Shown here: piece by piece, positions 16,547-24,303 of the stretch
Layout of the letters: the number at the start of each line of letters is the position of its first letter
Position numbering within the stretch: position 1 is the first letter of the stretch
Assembly (NCBI GenBank): GCA_964494475.1
Contig: CAZBRS010000004.1
Location: 72,426-136,425, forward strand
DNA: 64,000 bases
Origin: CAZBRS01 sp964494475
GTDB taxonomy: Bacteria > Myxococcota_A > UBA9042 > CAZBRS01
Direction: 5' to 3'
Position numbers and translations under genes: made by a program
The notes under the pieces: model-generated
Told to the model about the DNA's origin: nothing
Databases searched by the model: none
What the model saw: the letters and a program-made list of their open reading frames with translations, nothing else

Positions 16547-18298
16547 ATGCATCGACTCGATTGGTTGCTCCTGGCCGTGGTGCTCGCGACCGCGGCGGCG
16601 TGCGAGGACGACGTCGACCTGACCGATCCCGTGCCCTACGGCTACGAGACCGGCCCGGTGGCGATCGTGAATCCGGACTGGGGCGTGCTGCCGCTGCCGA
16701 GCAACTTCCTGAATCCGATCAAGCAGGCCGAGGTCGTCGCCATCCCGGGCGTCGAGGCCGAGACGCCGCCGCCGTCGACGCTGGCGTTGCCGGTCGTCGA
16801 CGCCGCCGCGGCCCAGACGGCGCAGGACCTCGGCTACGACGTGGAGGAGGACAACCCCCTCACGCGGGCCATCCTGGCCGGGCAGAACCGGCTCGATGGC
16901 TTCATCGCGTCGTTCGCGCCCTCCATTCCGTTCAGCCGCCCCGTCGACCTGGACTCGGTCGTGCCCTACGACGGCACCAACGGAGCCACCGCGAACCTCT
17001 GGCTGGTCGACGTGACCGATCCGGCCGCGCCCGAGGTGCTGCAGCCGGGCGACTACCTGCGCGTGGCGAACTGGCAACTGGCCGAGGAGATGCCCTTCAC
17101 GCTCACGCTGCGCCTGCCGCCCGCCGGCGTGCTGCAGCCCCCGCAGGACTTCGCCTCGGGGCACACCTACCTGGTGGTGGCCACGGGCTGGACCGACCGG
17201 GGCCTGAAGGAGAAGCTGTCGGAGGCCGACCTCGCGGCCGGCGAGGTCGCCCGCCCGGTGACGGCCGACGGCCCCTTCCTGCTGTTCGCGGCGCCGACGG
17301 AGTTCGCCGACACCGGCACGACCTACATCGGGCCCGACGGCCTGGCGCGGAGCGGCGTGGTGTCGGGCCTGGAGGCGGCCCGCACCCTCGAGGGCGGCCG
17401 GCAGCTGACCGACTGGGGCCTGAAGGTGTGGGAGTCGCTGCCCGGCGTGGCCGAGGCCTGGACCCGCGCCGAGGTCGTCACCGCCTACCACTTCACCATC
17501 GCCACGAACCCCGCGCCCGACTACTTCGACCCGGTGGGGGCACTGCTCGGCACCAACGCGGTGAAGCCCACGCCGGCCGACGCGCTCGACAGGGACGAGG
17601 GCACCATGAAGCCCGCCGAGGCTCCGTGCGACGCGGCCCTGGCCTTCGCGCTCGACAAGCCGGTCCGCGCCGACAGCGTGAACGCCGCCAGCGTGCGGCT
17701 GTTCCGCGTGGCCGAGGGCGCGTACACCGCCGTCGACCTGGCCGTGACGGTCGCCGACGCCACCGGCGGGCCCGTCGTGCAGGCGGCCCCCAAGGCGGCC
17801 CTGCAGGCCGACTCGCTGTACCTGGCGGTGGTCACGAACGGCGTCCGGTCGGCCGACGGCTCGCGCGCCGCGGTCGACCAGACCTACTTCGGGCTGGCCC
17901 GGGCGGCGCTGAAGCAGCAGAACGCCGACACCGGCGCCGTGACGTTCCTGGACACGCCGCTGGTGTCCGTCGACGACGAGGGCGACCCCGTGGCCTGGAA
18001 CTCGCCGTACCTGGACAGCCGGCTCGACACCCTGATCCTCAGCGGCCAGGTCGCGAACATCTCGACCTCGCAGCTCGCGTCCGCGGGCCAGACCATGCTG
18101 GTGGTGCTGCACTACCTGGAGGGCCTGCGCCGGCACCTGAAGCCGCACCTCGACTTCGTGGTGCTGGGGGCCGACGGCCTGCCCGGCGTCCCGGGCGAGC
18201 CCGGCGTCGACAACGTGGTGGCCGAGCGCGAGGACGTCGTGCTGGCCTGGACGTTCACGACCGGAGCCTGCGGCCCGCAGGGCGGGGGTGCGCGATGA
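16547..18298 (+). CDS. surface lipoprotein resembling the N-terminal region of VolA-type lipases
   Basis: The product is 583 aa. The signal peptide ends at Cys19 (TAAAC). The first third has the layout of the bacterial virulence-factor lipase N-terminal domain: a LPLPSNFL motif, a DGF..PFSRPVDLDSV segment and a strand DFASGHTYLVVATG. In Vibrio, VolA, a surface lysophospholipase with this domain, is encoded next to FadL, as here. No GxSxG serine-hydrolase motif is visible, so the lipase domain appears absent or very divergent. The stop overlaps the FadL start (ATGA), indicating translational coupling. The family placement is from memory and moderate. Confidence 0.6.
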   Translation: MHRLDWLLLAVVLATAAACEDDVDLTDPVPYGYETGPVAIVNPDWGVLPLPSNFLNPIKQAEVVAIPGVEAETPPPSTLALPVVDAAAAQTAQDLGYDVEEDNPLTRAILAGQNRLDGFIASFAPSIPFSRPVDLDSVVPYDGTNGATANLWLVDVTDPAAPEVLQPGDYLRVANWQLAEEMPFTLTLRLPPAGVLQPPQDFASGHTYLVVATGWTDRGLKEKLSEADLAAGEVARPVTADGPFLLFAAPTEFADTGTTYIGPDGLARSGVVSGLEAARTLEGGRQLTDWGLKVWESLPGVAEAWTRAEVVTAYHFTIATNPAPDYFDPVGALLGTNAVKPTPADALDRDEGTMKPAEAPCDAALAFALDKPVRADSVNAASVRLFRVAEGAYTAVDLAVTVADATGGPVVQAAPKAALQADSLYLAVVTNGVRSADGSRAAVDQTYFGLARAALKQQNADTGAVTFLDTPLVSVDDEGDPVAWNSPYLDSRLDTLILSGQVANISTSQLASAGQTMLVVLHYLEGLRRHLKPHLDFVVLGADGLPGVPGEPGVDNVVAEREDVVLAWTFTTGACGPQGGGAR

Positions 18299-19566
18299 GG
18301 AAGCCCATCACGTTCGCCGGCCTCGCGCTCGCGACGCTCCTCCTGCTGGGGTCGGGCGCGGCCCGCGCCAACGGGTTCTACATCCAGGAGATGAGCGCCG
18401 CGGGCATGGCCCAGGGGGGCGCGCTGGTGGCGGCGGGCGGGCGGCCCACGTCGCAGTTCCAGAACGCCGCCAACCTGTCGTTCTCGCCCGGCGGCCACGT
18501 CGAGTTCTCGGGCACGACCTACTTCATCAACGGCTCCTACCAGAACCCGGCGGGCGAGGTGACCCACCCCACGACCCCGACCCTGTTCGTGCCGTACTTC
18601 TTCGCCTCGTACCAGGTGAACGACTGGCTGGCCGTGGGGCTGTCCGAGTTCACGGCCTTCGGCCTGGCCTCGCGCTGGCCCTCCGACTGGGAGGGCCGCA
18701 CCGTCGCCATCGAGTCGTCGCTCGAGACCTTTACGCTGAACCCCAACGTCAGCTTCGGCCCCTTCGAGGGGTTCGCGGTCGCGGTGGGCTTCAGCGCGAT
18801 GCACGGGTCGTTCCGCATCTTCCGGGGCCTGAACCTGGGCCTGGCCGCCCCCGGCGACACGGCCGCGAACACGGTCGATCTCCGTGGCGCGGCCTGGGGC
18901 TTCGGCGGCAACGTGGGCCTCATGTACCAGCCCGCCGACTGGGTGCGCCTGGGCGTCGCGTACCGCTCGGGCATCACGATCACCGCCACCGACGGCACGG
19001 TCGACTTCGACGTGGGCCAGGCCTTCTCGGGGCGCTTCCCCGACCAGCGCTTCGAGGGCTCGTTGTCGTTGCCGCACGTGGTCTTCGCCGGCGCGCGCTT
19101 CTGGCCCCTCGAGAATCTGTCGGTCGAGCTCGACGTGCAGTGGGTGCAGTGGTCCGCCTACGACACGCTGAGCTTCGAGCTGTCCGAGGGGTTGGAGCTC
19201 GGGCCCGACGCGCGCCAGATGGCGCTGGTCGAGCAGAAGGGCTGGCACGACGCGATCCAGCTTCGGCTGGGCGCCGAGTGGGTGGGCCTGCAGGATCGCT
19301 TGGCCGTCCGGGCGGGCTTTTTGTGGGATCAGAACCCGGTGCCCGACGGGACGCTGGACCCGAGCCTGCCCGACACGGAGCGCGTGATGCCCTGCGTCGG
19401 CGTGGGCACCCAGTGGGCGGGCGTGTATGTCGACGTGGCGTACATGCCGGTCTTCGGGCTGAAGCGCACCATCCGCGCCGACTCCGGGGCCCCCATGGCG
19501 GGCACGTACAAGGCCCTGACCCACGACCTCACGTTCACGGTCGGTTACCACTGGGATCAGCTGTAG
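18295..19566 (+). CDS. FadL/TodX-family outer-membrane transporter
   Basis: The product is 423 aa. The signal peptide (about 1-24, cleavage at ARA/N) is followed by the FadL N-terminal hatch signature NGFYIQEMSAAGMAQGGA. Alternating amphipathic strands then form the barrel, ending in a C-terminal aromatic strand (TFTVGYHWDQL). The family moves long-chain fatty acids and other hydrophobic molecules through the outer membrane. Its ATG overlaps the stop of the VolA-like lipoprotein, and the 5'-nucleotidase starts 10 bases after its stop. This fits a surface lipid-scavenging operon. Confidence 0.9.
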   Translation: MRKPITFAGLALATLLLLGSGAARANGFYIQEMSAAGMAQGGALVAAGGRPTSQFQNAANLSFSPGGHVEFSGTTYFINGSYQNPAGEVTHPTTPTLFVPYFFASYQVNDWLAVGLSEFTAFGLASRWPSDWEGRTVAIESSLETFTLNPNVSFGPFEGFAVAVGFSAMHGSFRIFRGLNLGLAAPGDTAANTVDLRGAAWGFGGNVGLMYQPADWVRLGVAYRSGITITATDGTVDFDVGQAFSGRFPDQRFEGSLSLPHVVFAGARFWPLENLSVELDVQWVQWSAYDTLSFELSEGLELGPDARQMALVEQKGWHDAIQLRLGAEWVGLQDRLAVRAGFLWDQNPVPDGTLDPSLPDTERVMPCVGVGTQWAGVYVDVAYMPVFGLKRTIRADSGAPMAGTYKALTHDLTFTVGYHWDQL

Positions 19567-19576
19567 GAGATCTGCT

Positions 19577-21472
19577 TTGAAACGGTTCTTCCCGACGATC
19601 TTTCCGTTCGCGCTCCTGACCGTCCTCGCCGTCGCCTGCGGGGGCGGGGGAGGCTCCGAATCGGTCACCGACGTCTCCGACGTGGCCTCGCCGGACATTC
19701 CTGCCGACATCGCCGCGGACGTCCCCGACGACGGCAAGAGGCGCGTCGTCATCCTGCACACGAACGACCTGCACTCGCACCTCGACGGGTTGGGGCCGCT
19801 GGCCGACTTCACGCCCGACGTCTCCGACGGCGACGCCACGATCGGGGGCCTGGCGCGCATCGGGTCGCTGATCGAGCGCGAGCGCCTCAATCCCCGCCCC
19901 GGGGCGGCGGTGCTGGCCGTCGACGCGGGCGACTTCACCTTCGGCTCGGCCTTCGGCGCCCTGTCCCTGGCCGAGGGCCTGGAGTTGAAGCTGCTCGACG
20001 CCATGGGCTTCGCGTTCACGACGCTCGGCAACCACGAGATGGACTGGTCGCCGCCGCTGACCGCCGCGCTCGTGAAGGCCGGCGTCTCCGAGGGCGACGG
20101 CCTGAAGGTCCTCTCCACGAACCTGGTCATCCCCGACGGCCCGACCACCGCGGCCCTGAAGGCCGAGTTCGGGAAGCGCATTTTGCCCTGGAAGGTGATC
20201 ACGCTCGCGAACGGCGTGAAGGTGGGGCTCTTCGGTGTGCTGGGCGAGCAGGCCCGCAAGCTGTCGCCCCACGCGGCGCCCATCACGGTGCGCCCGCTGG
20301 CCGAGGCGGCCCTGGAGGCCGTGGCGGCCCTGAACGCCGAGGGCGCGGACCTGATCGTCTGCCTGTCCCACTCCGGCGTCACGAAGGGCGTCGTGAAGGG
20401 TGAGGACGAGCAGTTGGCCAAGGCGGTGCCGGAGATTGACGTGATCGTGGGCGGCCACACGCACATCCTGCTGACGAAGCCGACCGTGGTGGGCAAGACG
20501 CTCATCCTGCAGGCGGGCTGGTACGGCCAGAACCTGGGGCGCCTGGTCCTGGTCGAGCAGGAGGGCGAGTTCGCCCTGGAGTCGTGGGACACCCCCGTGG
20601 TCGACGACAACGTACCGGGGCTGCCCGCCGTGACCGAGCTCATCCAGGCGGCCGAGCAGCGCCTGTCCGGCACCCTGTTCGAGGGGAGCATCGGCTACCA
20701 GACGCCCGTGGCGACCGCCCCCTTCGACCTGATGCCGCTGGCCTTCGCCGAGTCGAGCCTGGGCGACTTCGTGGCCGATGCCGTGCGCTGGGCCACGTCG
20801 CAGCACGATCCCGAGGGGCCGGTGCAGGTGGTGTTCGAGGCCAACGGCGTGATCCGCGACGGCATCCAGAAGGGCACGACCGGCGAGGTGCGCGTCGGCG
20901 ACCTGGTGCGCGTGCTGCCCCTGGGCATCGGCCCCGACGAGCAGCTCGGCTACCCCATGCTCAGCTTCTACCTGACGGCGGGCGAGCTGAAGCAGGCCGC
21001 CGAGGTGATCGTGGGCCTCGCCCCCATCGTGGCCGACAGCTTCTGGCTGCAGGTGTCCGGGTTGCGCTTCGAGTACGACCCCCGGGTCGCGATGCTGAAG
21101 AGGGTGACCGGGATCTGGCTGGGCGACGAGGTGACGGGCTACGACGCCGAAGCCCTCGACACCAGCGAGGCCAACACCCGACTCTACCGCGTGGCCGCCA
21201 ACCTCTACATCGCCCAGATGCTCGAGGTGCTCGAGGAGCAGACTCAGGGGATGATCGCCATCGACATGAAGGACAAGGACGGCGTCAAGTACCCCACGAA
21301 CGAGGCCGCCATCCTCGACATCGACCCCGCGACCGCGGGCGTGCAGGAGCTGAAGCTCTGGCGCACGCTGGTCGACTACGCGGCGTCGTTCCCCGCGGAC
21401 GCCGCGACGGGCCTGCCGCGCATCCCCGATCGCTACAGCCAGTCGCAGGAGCGCTTGCGGGCGGTGGAGTGA
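19577..21472 (+). CDS. 5'-nucleotidase/UshA-like metallophosphatase lipoprotein
   Basis: The product is 631 aa with a lipobox Cys at residue 21 and a short acidic linker. The metallophosphatase motifs appear in order: HTNDLHSH (61-68), DAGD, GNHE, SHSG and GGHTH. They are followed by the C-terminal 5'-nucleotidase domain (from about 370, LGDFVADAVRW, FEANGVIRDGI). Enzymes of this architecture dephosphorylate nucleotides and related phosphoesters outside the cytoplasmic membrane. It is the third gene of the operon with the VolA-like lipoprotein and FadL. Phosphate, nucleoside and lipid salvage from the environment is the likely theme. A BMP-type nucleoside importer is encoded elsewhere in the window. 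Confidence 0.9.
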   Translation: MKRFFPTIFPFALLTVLAVACGGGGGSESVTDVSDVASPDIPADIAADVPDDGKRRVVILHTNDLHSHLDGLGPLADFTPDVSDGDATIGGLARIGSLIERERLNPRPGAAVLAVDAGDFTFGSAFGALSLAEGLELKLLDAMGFAFTTLGNHEMDWSPPLTAALVKAGVSEGDGLKVLSTNLVIPDGPTTAALKAEFGKRILPWKVITLANGVKVGLFGVLGEQARKLSPHAAPITVRPLAEAALEAVAALNAEGADLIVCLSHSGVTKGVVKGEDEQLAKAVPEIDVIVGGHTHILLTKPTVVGKTLILQAGWYGQNLGRLVLVEQEGEFALESWDTPVVDDNVPGLPAVTELIQAAEQRLSGTLFEGSIGYQTPVATAPFDLMPLAFAESSLGDFVADAVRWATSQHDPEGPVQVVFEANGVIRDGIQKGTTGEVRVGDLVRVLPLGIGPDEQLGYPMLSFYLTAGELKQAAEVIVGLAPIVADSFWLQVSGLRFEYDPRVAMLKRVTGIWLGDEVTGYDAEALDTSEANTRLYRVAANLYIAQMLEVLEEQTQGMIAIDMKDKDGVKYPTNEAAILDIDPATAGVQELKLWRTLVDYAASFPADAATGLPRIPDRYSQSQERLRAVE

Positions 21473-21501
21473 GCGCTGCTCACCACCCGGCGCGCGATCG
21501 G

Positions 21502-21990
21502 TCACAGCTCGTCCGGTGACTCCGTGTCGTTCTCCTTGCGCAGGGTGGCCTCCTTGATCTTGACCATCAGCGCGTCGAAGCCGTCTTTCTGCAGGATGCG
21601 GCGGAACTGACCGCGGTAGTTTCGCATGAGGCTCACCTCGTCGATCACCAGGTCGTAGGCCCACCACCCGGCGTCGGCGCGCTTGTGGAAGCGGTAGTCG
21701 ACGTCGACCGCCGACTTCTCGAACTTCAAGGTGGTGGAGACCTGGGCCTTGTCCTCGGCGTATTCGGTCTCTCCGCGCCAGGAGATGGCGAGCTCCTGCC
21801 GGGGCTTGAAGTGGCGCGCGTACGTGGCCTGGATCAGCCGCCCGAACCAATGGACGAACTCGGCTCGCGCCTTCGGGTCCAGGGTCTCCCACGTGCTCCG
21901 GAGGGTCTCGCGCGAGAACTCGTCGAAGTCGATGAACTCCAGCGTGAGCACCTTCACCTTCGCGCGCACCGCGAGCTCGTCGGGGGTCTG
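21502..21990 (-). pseudogene. 5'-truncated MlaC/Ttg2D-like gene
   Basis: The readable part, about 155-162 residues, matches the MlaC (toluene tolerance Ttg2) family of periplasmic phospholipid carriers. Visible landmarks are RAKVKVLTLEFIDFDEFSR, the FVHWFGRLIQATY helix, VDVDYRFHK, WWAYDLVIDEVSLMRNYRGQF and the final helix. The signal peptide and first roughly 40 residues are missing. The reading frame continues upstream but only as the antisense of kaiC. The best remaining start is GTG at 21969, without a ribosome site and without a signal peptide. MlaC lacking a signal would be stranded in the cytoplasm. No mlaD, E or F is nearby. Confidence 0.7.
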
Positions 21991-23358
21991 GACGAGGTGC
22001 TCGATGGCGGGTATCCCGAGGCGCGAACCACGATGATCAACGGAGGGCCGGGCGCCGGCAAGACGCTCGCTTCCCTGCAATTCCTCGTCCGGGGTGCTCT
22101 TCGAGGAACGCCGGGGATCCTGGTCACCTTCGAGGAGAGCGTCGACGCGATCCGTACGAACGCGGCGACGCTCGGGTGGGACCTGCCCACGCTCGAAGCG
22201 AAGGGGCTGTTGTTCATCTACCACGCCAGGATCGACGCCAAGGCCGTGACGTCGGGGCCGTTCTCGTTGCAGGGCCTGATCGCCATCATCAACGGCAAGG
22301 CCGAGGCCATGAAGGCGCGGCTGCTGGTCATCGACGCCATCGACATCCTCATGCGTCGCTTCGAGAACGCGTTTCACGCGCGCGACGAGATGACCTTGCT
22401 TCACGATTGGCTCGACGAAAAGAAGATCACCACGGTGTTGTCGGTCAAGCTGAACAGCGAATTGAATACGTCGTCGCACGAAGGCTTCCTCGACTACATG
22501 GCCGACTGCGTCGTGCGCCTGGATCATCGCGTGCTGGACCAGGTCAGCACCCGAAGGCTGCGCGTGCTGAAATACCGAGGTTCGTCCTTCGGCACGAACG
22601 AGTATCCCTACATCATCGAGAGCAGCGGCATCTCCCTGGTCCCCATCGCCTCGGCCCAATTGGAGCACCAACCCCTGGGCAGTTATCAACCCACCGGAAA
22701 CAAGGAGCTGGACGTGGCCTTGTGCGGCGGGTACCGCCACGCCTCGTGTGTCCTGATCGCGGGCTCCAGCGGCACCGGCAAGACCACGCTGGCCTGCACC
22801 TTCGTGGCGGCCGCCTGCGCCCGTGGAGAACGGACCCTGTTCATCAGCTTCGAGGAGTCGCCCGAAGCGCTGGAGTCCGCCGTCCGGGGCGCGGGCATCG
22901 AGCTCCGGCCCGGCCTCGACGCCGGAACCCTGAAGCTCGTGTGCCGGATGCCCGAGGCCATGGGTTCGGACGAGCACCTGTTCTACAACCTGGCGACCAT
23001 CAAGGCGTTCAACCCGCACCACGTGGTGGTCGACGCGATGTCGGCCTGCCACCGCATGGGCTCGGGCAAGGCGGCGTTCGACTACTGCATGCGGCTCGTG
23101 AACGCCTGCAAGGAGGCCGGCATCACCTGCCTGCTCACCAACCAGACCCGGGTCGCCTCGGTGGGCGAGGATCTGAGCGGGCTGGGGTTCTCGTCGCTGG
23201 TCGACACGGTGCTGCAACTGCAGTTCGTACCGAGCCAGGACGAGCTGCTGCGATCGCTCGTGATCCAGAAGGCCAGGGGCAGCAACCACTCGCCCCGCTA
23301 CCACGATCTCCACATCACCGACCACGGCCTCGTGCTCGGACTGCGAGGCGCGCCATGA
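21985..23358 (+). CDS. kaiC: KaiC-like double-RecA ATPase (N-terminus incomplete)
   Basis: The protein has two RecA/KaiC domains. Homology begins abruptly at GLDEVLDGGYPEART (about 21988). CI has Walker A GGPGAGKT and the catalytic pair in TFEES; CII has Walker A SSGTGKT and ISFEES. At the position of the cyanobacterial phosphosites Ser431-Thr432, this protein reads FSSLVDT, that is Ser-Ser. The usual first 10-15 residues and start codon are missing. Possible starts are GTG 21997 or ATG 22033 (MINGGPGAGKT), neither with a good ribosome site. The stop overlaps kaiB (ATGA). It functions as an ATPase and possible autokinase if expressed. The 5' end abuts the truncated mlaC head-to-head. Confidence 0.85.
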   Translation, partial: GLDEVLDGGYPEARTTMINGGPGAGKTLASLQFLVRGALRGTPGILVTFEESVDAIRTNAATLGWDLPTLEAKGLLFIYHARIDAKAVTSGPFSLQGLIAIINGKAEAMKARLLVIDAIDILMRRFENAFHARDEMTLLHDWLDEKKITTVLSVKLNSELNTSSHEGFLDYMADCVVRLDHRVLDQVSTRRLRVLKYRGSSFGTNEYPYIIESSGISLVPIASAQLEHQPLGSYQPTGNKELDVALCGGYRHASCVLIAGSSGTGKTTLACTFVAAACARGERTLFISFEESPEALESAVRGAGIELRPGLDAGTLKLVCRMPEAMGSDEHLFYNLATIKAFNPHHVVVDAMSACHRMGSGKAAFDYCMRLVNACKEAGITCLLTNQTRVASVGEDLSGLGFSSLVDTVLQLQFVPSQDELLRSLVIQKARGSNHSPRYHDLHITDHGLVLGLRGAP

Positions 23359-23648
23359 AGAGCACCCCACCCCCGGAGGTCGCCTATCGGTTCGTCCTGT
23401 TCGTGGCGGGCAAGGAGCCCAACTCGGCGCTGGCCGAGGCGAGCCTCCACGGCATCTGCGCCGAGTACCTGCTGACGGGCGTCTGCACCGTCACGGTCGT
23501 CGACGTCCTCACCGACTTTCAGGCCGCCCTGGACTACGGCGTCCTCGTGACGCCGACGCTGGTCGTCGAGGGCCCGCGGGGGCGCTCGACCATCCTCGGC
23601 AACCTGTCCGACGTCGACCGCATCGTGCTGGCGATCGGATGCAATTGA
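23355..23648 (+). CDS. kaiB: KaiB-like thioredoxin-fold protein
   Basis: The product is 97 aa and matches KaiB: the N-terminal strand YRFVLFVAGKEPNS, helix, strand TVTVVDV and the conserved LVTPTLV turn. KaiB binds the CI ring of KaiC. Its ATG overlaps the kaiC stop, so the pair is co-translated. No kaiA and no histidine kinase or output regulator is adjacent. The role outside Cyanobacteria is usually described as stress- or rhythm-related and is not settled. Confidence 0.88.
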   Translation: MKSTPPPEVAYRFVLFVAGKEPNSALAEASLHGICAEYLLTGVCTVTVVDVLTDFQAALDYGVLVTPTLVVEGPRGRSTILGNLSDVDRIVLAIGCN

Positions 23649-23676
23649 GCCGCTGCGTCCGCGGCGGTCATTCCTG

Positions 23677-23706
23677 TTGACGAGCGCGTCGATCGGCGCG
23701 AATCTT
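23677..23706 (+). promoter_or_regulatory. promoter for the lipoprotein at 23740
   Basis: TTGACG (23677-23682) is followed after 17-18 bases by GAATCT/AATCTT (23700-23706). It lies about 35 bases before the ATG, which has a GGGGGGAG ribosome site. Confidence 0.4.
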
Positions 23707-23739
23707 CAACCAGATCAAATTTGTTTCGAGGGGGGAGCC

Positions 23740-24216
23740 ATGAGCTGGCGGACGATCCTGCTGGTGGCGGCGGCGGCGGCGTGGACGGCGGGCTGCGGCG
23801 GCGACGACGGCGCGGGCGATGACGCCGACGCGCACGGTGTCGGGCCGGGCGAGGTCACGGGCGACACGAGCGGGCTCGACGGCCAGGGGAGCGACACCGC
23901 GGGGGTGGGCGGGACGGTCTTCGCCTGCGCGACGACCGAGAACGGCGTCGTCACCGGCTGCATCGAGAACCATTACACCGCGCCGCTCCCGGCACAAGCC
24001 GCCAGCGCGTTGAAGAACGCGTGCGAGCTGTCGGAGGGCACGGCCTGGTCCGAGGGTGCCTGCCCGACGGTGGGGCGCCTGGGCGTGTGCACGGTGACGG
24101 CGGCCAGCGGCGACGTGACCCTGAACGTCTGCTACGACAAGGGCATCGTCACGCCCGCGGAGCAGCAGGGCTTCTGCCAGCAAGGGTGCGCCTCGGGCTC
24201 CTGGACCGAGGAGTAG
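23740..24216 (+). CDS. small Cys-containing lipoprotein, unknown
   Basis: The product is 158 aa. The signal peptide ends in TAGC (Cys19), then a Gly/Asp-rich linker to about residue 65. The mature domain has about eight cysteines (FACATTENGVVTGCIENHY, NACELS, GACP, GVCTV, NVCYDKG, GFCQQGC), probably disulphide-bonded outside the membrane. I do not recognise the family. It stands alone between kaiB and another lipoprotein, each with its own promoter-like sequence. Confidence 0.75.
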   Translation: MSWRTILLVAAAAAWTAGCGGDDGAGDDADAHGVGPGEVTGDTSGLDGQGSDTAGVGGTVFACATTENGVVTGCIENHYTAPLPAQAASALKNACELSEGTAWSEGACPTVGRLGVCTVTAASGDVTLNVCYDKGIVTPAEQQGFCQQGCASGSWTEE

Positions 24217-24245
24217 CCGCCCGGGACCGCGCCACCAAACGCAGG

Positions 24246-24273
24246 TTGACCTGGCGCGCAGCCGGGGTATCGT
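24246..24273 (+). promoter_or_regulatory. promoter for the lipoprotein at 24304
   Basis: TTGACC (24246-24251), 16 bases, TATCGT (24268-24273), 31 bases before the ATG. It resembles the other TTGAC-type promoters of the window. Confidence 0.5.
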
Positions 24274-24303
24274 CCGAGCGGATTGGCCGACCGTGAACGA
24301 ACG

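Noticed and set aside
21502..23370. 622-aa minus-strand frame through kaiC
   Set aside because: Only the last about 160 codons look like MlaC. The rest is antisense to conserved KaiC sequence, so it is not one gene.
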